This document shows positions 59,594-64,000 of a stretch of 64,000 nt of DNA, one piece after another (positions within the stretch are counted from its first letter, which is position 1; each line of letters starts with the position of its first letter). The translations under genes and the position numbers were made by a program. The stretch comes from Paracoccus denitrificans (GTDB taxonomy: Bacteria > Pseudomonadota > Alphaproteobacteria > Rhodobacterales > Rhodobacteraceae), in the NCBI RefSeq assembly GCF_900100045.1, contig NZ_FNEA01000009.1, positions 1-64,000 on the forward strand. The letters run 5' to 3'. Below the pieces are notes generated by a model. That model made no database searches, was not told the origin of the DNA, and worked only from the letters and a program-made list of their open reading frames with translations.

Positions 59594-61825
59594 ATGACCG
59601 ACAGCACCACGGAGCGGCGCGAATGGACGGTAAGCGGGATGGATTGTGCCGCATGCACGGTCAAGGTGACGCGGGCGGTCGAGCGGCTGCCCGGCGTCAG
59701 CGATGTGAAGGTCGCCCTGATGGGCGAGCGGCTGTCGCTGGCGCTGGCCGATGGCGCGACGGCCGCGGAAGAGATCGAGAAGATCGTCCGCCGGCTGGGA
59801 TACGGCATTGCCCCCAGGGAACGGGAACAGCCGCGGCAGGCGGCCCTTGCGCCGCGCCGGCCCCATGACGACGGCTGCGGCGGCACCTGCGGGCACGACC
59901 GCAAGGCCGCATCGCCCTCTGGCGCCGGGCATGGAACGCCTGCCGGGGGCAGCACGCCATGGTATCGAACGGCGAAGGGGCGGCTGGTCATCCTGACCGG
60001 CGCGCTGCTTTCGCTGGCCTGGGCGTTCGAGCTGCTGGCCCCGGCGGAATGGGGTTACCGGGCCTTCCTGCTGGCCTGCCTGATCGGCGTCGCGCCGGTC
60101 GCGAAACGCGCGTTCGAGGCGCTGCGGCTGGGCCAGCCCTTCACCATCGAAAGCCTGATGACCATCGCCGCGACCGGCGCGCTGTTCATCGGCGCGGCCG
60201 AGGAGGCGGCGCTGGTCGTGTTCCTGTTCGCGGTGGGCGAGGTGCTGGAAGGTGTCGCCGCCGGCAAGGCGCGCGACGGCATCCGGGCATTGGCGAACCT
60301 CGTGCCCAGGACGGCGATCGTCGAGATCGACGGCCAGGCCCGCGAAACCCCCGCCGACAGCTTGCAGATCGGTCAGGTGGTTCTGGTCCGCCCCGGCGAC
60401 CGCGTTCCTGCCGATGGCGAGATCCTGGACGGCACCAGCGGCATCGACGAAAGCCCGGTGACCGGCGAAAGCGTTCCGCGCACCAGGGGGCCGGGCGAAC
60501 CGGTCTTCGCAGGCTCGATCAACGCCGAGGCCGCATTGCGTGTGCGCGTGACGCGCGAGGCATCGGACAACACCATCGCCCGCATCATCCGCCTGGTCGA
60601 GGAGGCGGAAGAGGCGCGCGCCCCCACCGAACGCTTCATCGACCGCTTCAGCCGCTGGTACATGCCCGCCATCGTGGGTCTGGCGGCGCTGGTCGTCGTC
60701 GTGCCGCCGCTGGCTTTCGGCGCGGAATGGGGCACCTGGATCTATCGCGGGCTGGCGCTTCTGCTGATCGGCTGCCCCTGCGCGCTGGTGATCTCGGTCC
60801 CGGCCTCGATCGCGTCCTCGCTGTCTGCCGGGGCAAGGCGCGGAATGCTGATGAAGGGCGGCGCGGTGATCGAGGCCGCCGCCAGGGTCAGCCATGTGGC
60901 TTTCGACAAGACCGGCACGCTGACCCATGGCAAGCCCGTCGTCACCGATCTGATCCCGGCCCCCGGCATCGGCGAAGCCGCATTGCTGGAGGTCGCGGGA
61001 GGGGTCGAGGCGGGGTCCAGCCATCCGCTGGCGCAGGCGATCCTGTCGCGGCTTGCCCAAGAGGGCGTGACGCCCTTGCCCGCCCGCGCGGCGCGGGTGC
61101 TGGTCGGCCAGGGTGCCGAGGCGGTCGTGGGCGGCGCCCCCGCATGGGTATCCTTGCCCCGCCACGCGGCGCAAAGGGACGGTATCGAGGCCGACGCCCT
61201 CCGCGAGGCGACGCGGCTGGAAGGCGAGGGCAAGACCGTCGTCGCCGTGTTCCGCGACGGGCAGCCGCTTGGCCTGATCGCGATGCGGGACGAGCCGCGC
61301 GGCGATGCAGCCGAAGCGATGCGGCAGCTGAGGGACCTGAATGTCGGCGCGATCATGCTGACGGGCGACAATCCCCGCACCGCCGCCGCCATCGCGGGCG
61401 GTCTCGGGATGGATTATCGGGCCGAGATGATGCCCGAGGACAAGCTGGCGGCGATCCGCGAAACCGGCCTGCCGGGTAGCGTGATGATGATCGGCGACGG
61501 CATCAACGACGCGCCGGCGCTGAAGCAGGCGGGGATCGGCGTCGCGATGGGATCGGGTACCGATGTGGCGCTGGAAACCGCCGATGCGGCGATCCTGCGC
61601 GACCGGGTGACCGATGTGCCCGCGCTGATCCGGCTGGCCCGCGCGACGATGGGGAATATCCGCCAGAACGTCACCATCGCGCTTGGGTTGAAGGCGGTGT
61701 TCCTGGTGACATCGGTCCTGGGCATCACCGGGCTGTGGATCGCCATTCTGGCCGATACCGGCGCCACGGTGCTGGTGACGCTGAACGCCCTGCGGCTGCT
61801 GCGCTTCCGGCCGGAGCAGGCCTGA
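59594..61825 (+). CDS. zntA: ZntA-type Zn/Cd/Pb-exporting P1B ATPase
   Basis: A 743-residue P1B-type ATPase. N-terminal metal domain VSGMDCAACTVKV, a Cys/His-rich linker (DDGCGGTCGHDRK), transport motif CPCALVISVPAS, phosphorylation DKTGTLTHGK, TGES (PVTGESVP) and GDGINDAPALK. The CPC and linker favour Zn(II), Cd(II), Pb(II) export. ATG 59594 was chosen over 59549 because it follows GGGAGACC. Its stop overlaps the next start (TGATG). Confidence 0.93.
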   Translation: MTDSTTERREWTVSGMDCAACTVKVTRAVERLPGVSDVKVALMGERLSLALADGATAAEEIEKIVRRLGYGIAPREREQPRQAALAPRRPHDDGCGGTCGHDRKAASPSGAGHGTPAGGSTPWYRTAKGRLVILTGALLSLAWAFELLAPAEWGYRAFLLACLIGVAPVAKRAFEALRLGQPFTIESLMTIAATGALFIGAAEEAALVVFLFAVGEVLEGVAAGKARDGIRALANLVPRTAIVEIDGQARETPADSLQIGQVVLVRPGDRVPADGEILDGTSGIDESPVTGESVPRTRGPGEPVFAGSINAEAALRVRVTREASDNTIARIIRLVEEAEEARAPTERFIDRFSRWYMPAIVGLAALVVVVPPLAFGAEWGTWIYRGLALLLIGCPCALVISVPASIASSLSAGARRGMLMKGGAVIEAAARVSHVAFDKTGTLTHGKPVVTDLIPAPGIGEAALLEVAGGVEAGSSHPLAQAILSRLAQEGVTPLPARAARVLVGQGAEAVVGGAPAWVSLPRHAAQRDGIEADALREATRLEGEGKTVVAVFRDGQPLGLIAMRDEPRGDAAEAMRQLRDLNVGAIMLTGDNPRTAAAIAGGLGMDYRAEMMPEDKLAAIRETGLPGSVMMIGDGINDAPALKQAGIGVAMGSGTDVALETADAAILRDRVTDVPALIRLARATMGNIRQNVTIALGLKAVFLVTSVLGITGLWIAILADTGATVLVTLNALRLLRFRPEQA

Positions 61826-62421
61826 TGACCTGGCCCGCAGCAACCGCATGGCTGATCCTGATCGCCTACCTGGCCCTGTTCTTCGGGGCGTCGTCCGAGG
61901 CGCAGCGCGCCTCGGGGCAGCCCGTCTGGCTGTTCGGCCACGCGCGGGGCCGCGACCGGCTTGCGGCCCTGGGCTTCCGGCTTGGCTTCGTGCTGGCGGT
62001 GCTGGGGCCGGTCGCGGCCATCGCGATGCCGGCACCGGTCGCCTTGCCGATCGGCGTGAATGTCGCGGGCATCGCGATGGCCAGCATCGGCATGGCGGTG
62101 GCTTTCGGCGCACAGATGGCGATGGGCGCGTCGTGGCGGATCGGGGTGCGGGCGGGCAGCGAAGGGCCGCTGGTCACGACGGGCCTGTTCAGGATCAGCC
62201 GCAACCCGACATTTCTGGGGCAGGGGATATTGCTGGCGGGCACCCTGCTGGCAAGCTTCTCGGTGTTCACGCTGGCCGGGTTCGGCCTCTTCGCAGCCGC
62301 CGCATCCGCCCAGATCCGCAGCGAAGAGCGCCTGTTGCGCGACCGCCACGGCGCGGCATATGAGCGATGGGCCCGGCAGGTCCCGCGCTGGATCGGACGT
62401 GGCGGCAAGAGCCGATCCTGA
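61825..62421 (+). CDS. Isoprenylcysteine methyltransferase (ICMT)-like membrane protein
   Basis: A 198-residue protein with about five hydrophobic segments and the ICMT/PEMT-like C-terminal signature LFRISRNPTFLGQGILLAG and EERLLRDRHGAAYERWARQVPRW. It is coupled to zntA, a common pairing in metal-resistance loci. Substrate unknown; bacterial members are mostly uncharacterised. Confidence 0.88.
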   Translation: MTWPAATAWLILIAYLALFFGASSEAQRASGQPVWLFGHARGRDRLAALGFRLGFVLAVLGPVAAIAMPAPVALPIGVNVAGIAMASIGMAVAFGAQMAMGASWRIGVRAGSEGPLVTTGLFRISRNPTFLGQGILLAGTLLASFSVFTLAGFGLFAAAASAQIRSEERLLRDRHGAAYERWARQVPRWIGRGGKSRS

Positions 62422-62501
62422 TCGCCCGGCCATAGAAGATGACGGCCGTCACCCGATCCTTGTCGGCCGCTTCCTCGCGTCCGCCACCCGGTCGCAGAAG
62501 G

Positions 62502-63578
62502 TCACGCTTCCACCTCCTGAACCGTTACATCATGGGGAAACCATCGCTGTCCCAGCCGCAGCGCGACATGAACCAGCAGGATCAGCGCCGGCACCTCGAC
62601 CAGCGGCCCGATCACCGCCGCGAAGGCTACGGGCGAGGCCAGACCGAAGGCGGCGATGGCGACCGCGATCGCCAGCTCGAAATTGTTGCCCGCCGCGGTG
62701 AAGGCGATGGCGGTGGTGCGCGGATAGTCGGCCTCGATCAGCCGTCCCATGGCGAAGCTGACGAGAAACTGGATGACGAAGTAGAGCGCCAGCGGCACCG
62801 CGATCCTGAACGCGTCCACCGGCAGGCGAACCACATCGCCGCCCTTCAGGCTGAACGTGGCGACAATGGTGAACAGCAGCGCCGCCAGCGTGATCGGCCC
62901 GATGCGCGGCAGGAAGGCGGTCTCATACCAGCCCTCGCCCTTGCGGGCGACGAGGATGCGCCGGGTCAGGAAACCGGCCGCGAAGGGGATGCCCAGATAG
63001 ACCAGAACCGCCTCGGTGATGGTCCGGAAGCTCACGTCGATCACGCTGCCTTCCAGCCCGAACAGCGGCGGCAGGACGGTCAGGAAGAACCACGCATAGG
63101 TCGAGAAGAACAGGATCTGGAACACCGAGTTGAAGGCGACCAGCGCCGCGACATACTGGCCGTTGCCTCGGGCCAGCTGGTTCCAGACCAGCACCATGGC
63201 GATGCAGCGCGCCAGCCCGATCAGGATCAGGCCGGTCATGTATTCGGGATGATCGCGCAGGAAGATCACCGCCAGCGCGAACATCAGCACCGGGCCGATG
63301 ATCCAGTTCTGGACCAGCGACAGGACCAGCACCCGGCGGTCGGTGAAGACGCGGGGCAGTTCCTCGTAACGCACCCTGGCCAGCGGCGGATACATCATCA
63401 GGATCAGGCCGATGGCGATGGGAATGTTGGTCGTGCCGACCGACAGCGCATCCAGCGCGCCCGGCAGGCCGGGAAACACCGTCCCGAGCCCGATGCCAAG
63501 CGCCATGGCTGCGAAAATCCACAGCGTCAGCCAGCGGTCAAGAAAGGACAGCCGCGAGGGCGGCGTCGGGGAAGTCAT
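62502..63578 (-). CDS. acr3: ACR3-family arsenite exporter
   Basis: A 358-residue ten-helix carrier that expels As(III) using the proton gradient. [32 protein letters not shown], the essential Cys in [14 protein letters not shown] and the conserved Glu in [13 protein letters not shown] are family hallmarks. ATG 63578 with GGAGACAG before it was chosen over a TTG upstream. It lies 28 bases after arsC on the same strand. Confidence 0.94.
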   Translation of the reverse strand: MTSPTPPSRLSFLDRWLTLWIFAAMALGIGLGTVFPGLPGALDALSVGTTNIPIAIGLILMMYPPLARVRYEELPRVFTDRRVLVLSLVQNWIIGPVLMFALAVIFLRDHPEYMTGLILIGLARCIAMVLVWNQLARGNGQYVAALVAFNSVFQILFFSTYAWFFLTVLPPLFGLEGSVIDVSFRTITEAVLVYLGIPFAAGFLTRRILVARKGEGWYETAFLPRIGPITLAALLFTIVATFSLKGGDVVRLPVDAFRIAVPLALYFVIQFLVSFAMGRLIEADYPRTTAIAFTAAGNNFELAIAVAIAAFGLASPVAFAAVIGPLVEVPALILLVHVALRLGQRWFPHDVTVQEVEA

Positions 63579-63606
63579 AGATCTGTCTCCGGTCAAGGTA
63601 AGGCGG

Positions 63607-64000
63607 TTACGATGCAGGCGTCACGGGCTGGCCGTCGTCGCCCACCACGGCCTCACCGTCCTCTTTGGCGAAGGCGCCCCGCTGCGGCGGCAGCAGATCC
63701 AGCACCGCCTCGGATGGCCGGCAGAGCCGCACGCCCCTGGGGCTGACGACGATGGGCCGGTTGATGAGGATCGGATGGGCCATCATCGCCTCCAGAAGCT
63801 GATCCTCGCTCAGCGCCGGATCGTCGAGGCCGAGATCGGCGTAAGGCGTGCCCTTCTGGCGCAGCAGATCGCGGGCGGTCAGCCCCATGCGCGCGATCAG
63901 CCGCACCAGCAGTTCCCGGCTTGGCGGGCATTTCAGATATTCGATCACATGCGGCTCCAGGCCAGCGTTGCGGATCAGGCCAAGCGTATTGCGAGAGGTG
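63607..64000 (-). CDS. arsC: ArsC, glutaredoxin-coupled arsenate reductase (5' end outside window)
   Basis: The visible part begins [20 protein letters not shown] at the window edge, so the catalytic Cys of CGTSRN is just outside. [40 protein letters not shown] (three Arg-type active-site context) and [10 protein letters not shown] are ArsC signatures. It reduces arsenate to arsenite for the downstream ACR3 exporter. The visible length is 130 codons plus stop; about 10 N-terminal residues are missing. Confidence 0.92.
   Translation of the reverse strand, partial: TSRNTLGLIRNAGLEPHVIEYLKCPPSRELLVRLIARMGLTARDLLRQKGTPYADLGLDDPALSEDQLLEAMMAHPILINRPIVVSPRGVRLCRPSEAVLDLLPPQRGAFAKEDGEAVVGDDGQPVTPAS

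Overview
The window is GC-rich, densely coded proteobacterial DNA. The Trb conjugation genes of alphaproteobacterial type, the twin-arginine substrate-binding proteins, and the many acyl-CoA, TRAP and Liv-type transport genes fit an alphaproteobacterium, most likely Rhodobacterales (Paracoccus-like). This placement is inferred from gene content only. No rRNA, tRNA or CRISPR array was seen.

Layout. (1) 1-7113: a minus-strand conjugation block, LysR - trbB - trbC - trbD - trbE - trbJ - trbK-alt - trbL, with trbL running off the left edge. (2) 7144-7650: two different truncated IS110-type transposase starts, which mark a recombination scar. (3) 7931-13520: an RND efflux pump (permease plus membrane-fusion protein) and a MipA/OmpV outer-membrane protein, with a divergent TetR regulator across a region holding two matching operator palindromes. 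(4) 14330-14935: an IS5-type transposase remnant and an orphan three-cysteine ArsR with its own operator. (5) 15149-30550: an aromatic catabolic island. It encodes a GMC alcohol oxidase, an aldehyde dehydrogenase, a CoA ligase, a salicylyl-CoA 5-hydroxylase-like enzyme, a thioesterase, gentisate 1,2-dioxygenase, two unrelated maleylpyruvate isomerases, fumarylpyruvate hydrolase, a five-gene Liv-type ABC importer and an IclR regulator. Together these suggest salicyl alcohol or salicylaldehyde -> salicylate -> salicylyl-CoA -> gentisyl-CoA -> gentisate -> fumarate + pyruvate. (6) 30628-36714: a secreted metallo-beta-lactamase-fold protein. Next comes a minus-strand unit of M20 amidohydrolase, two membrane proteins (one DUF5058), a tandem glycine riboswitch and a DadA-like oxidase, with a divergent MarR regulator. 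This looks like an N-acylglycine (hippurate or salicylurate) module.

(7) 36745-48393: a TRAP transporter operon (dctP - SDR - VOC - dctQ - dctM - IclR) divergent from a CoA-pathway operon (HTD2/MaoC-like hydratase, CaiB-type CoA transferase, SDR, 3-hydroxyacyl-CoA dehydrogenase), then a convergent acyl-CoA dehydrogenase. (8) 48676-58911: a butanediol-dehydrogenase-like gene broken by one amber codon, a FadB-like fusion enzyme, flavin reductase + luciferase-like monooxygenase + RibB, an SDR, an alpha/beta hydrolase, a tautomerase, LysR and a LamG/DUF1080-like protein. Three intergenic regions here share a TGTCGCA motif. (9) 59076-64000: metal and metalloid resistance. MerR diverges from a ZntA-type P-type ATPase with a textbook 19-bp-spacer promoter, followed by a membrane methyltransferase-like protein, an ACR3 arsenite exporter and ArsC, which runs off the right edge.

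The blocks read as a mosaic of catabolic and resistance cargo beside conjugation genes. The most notable features are the CoA-dependent salicylate route, the glycine-riboswitch amidohydrolase module, and several shared operators suggesting small regulons.
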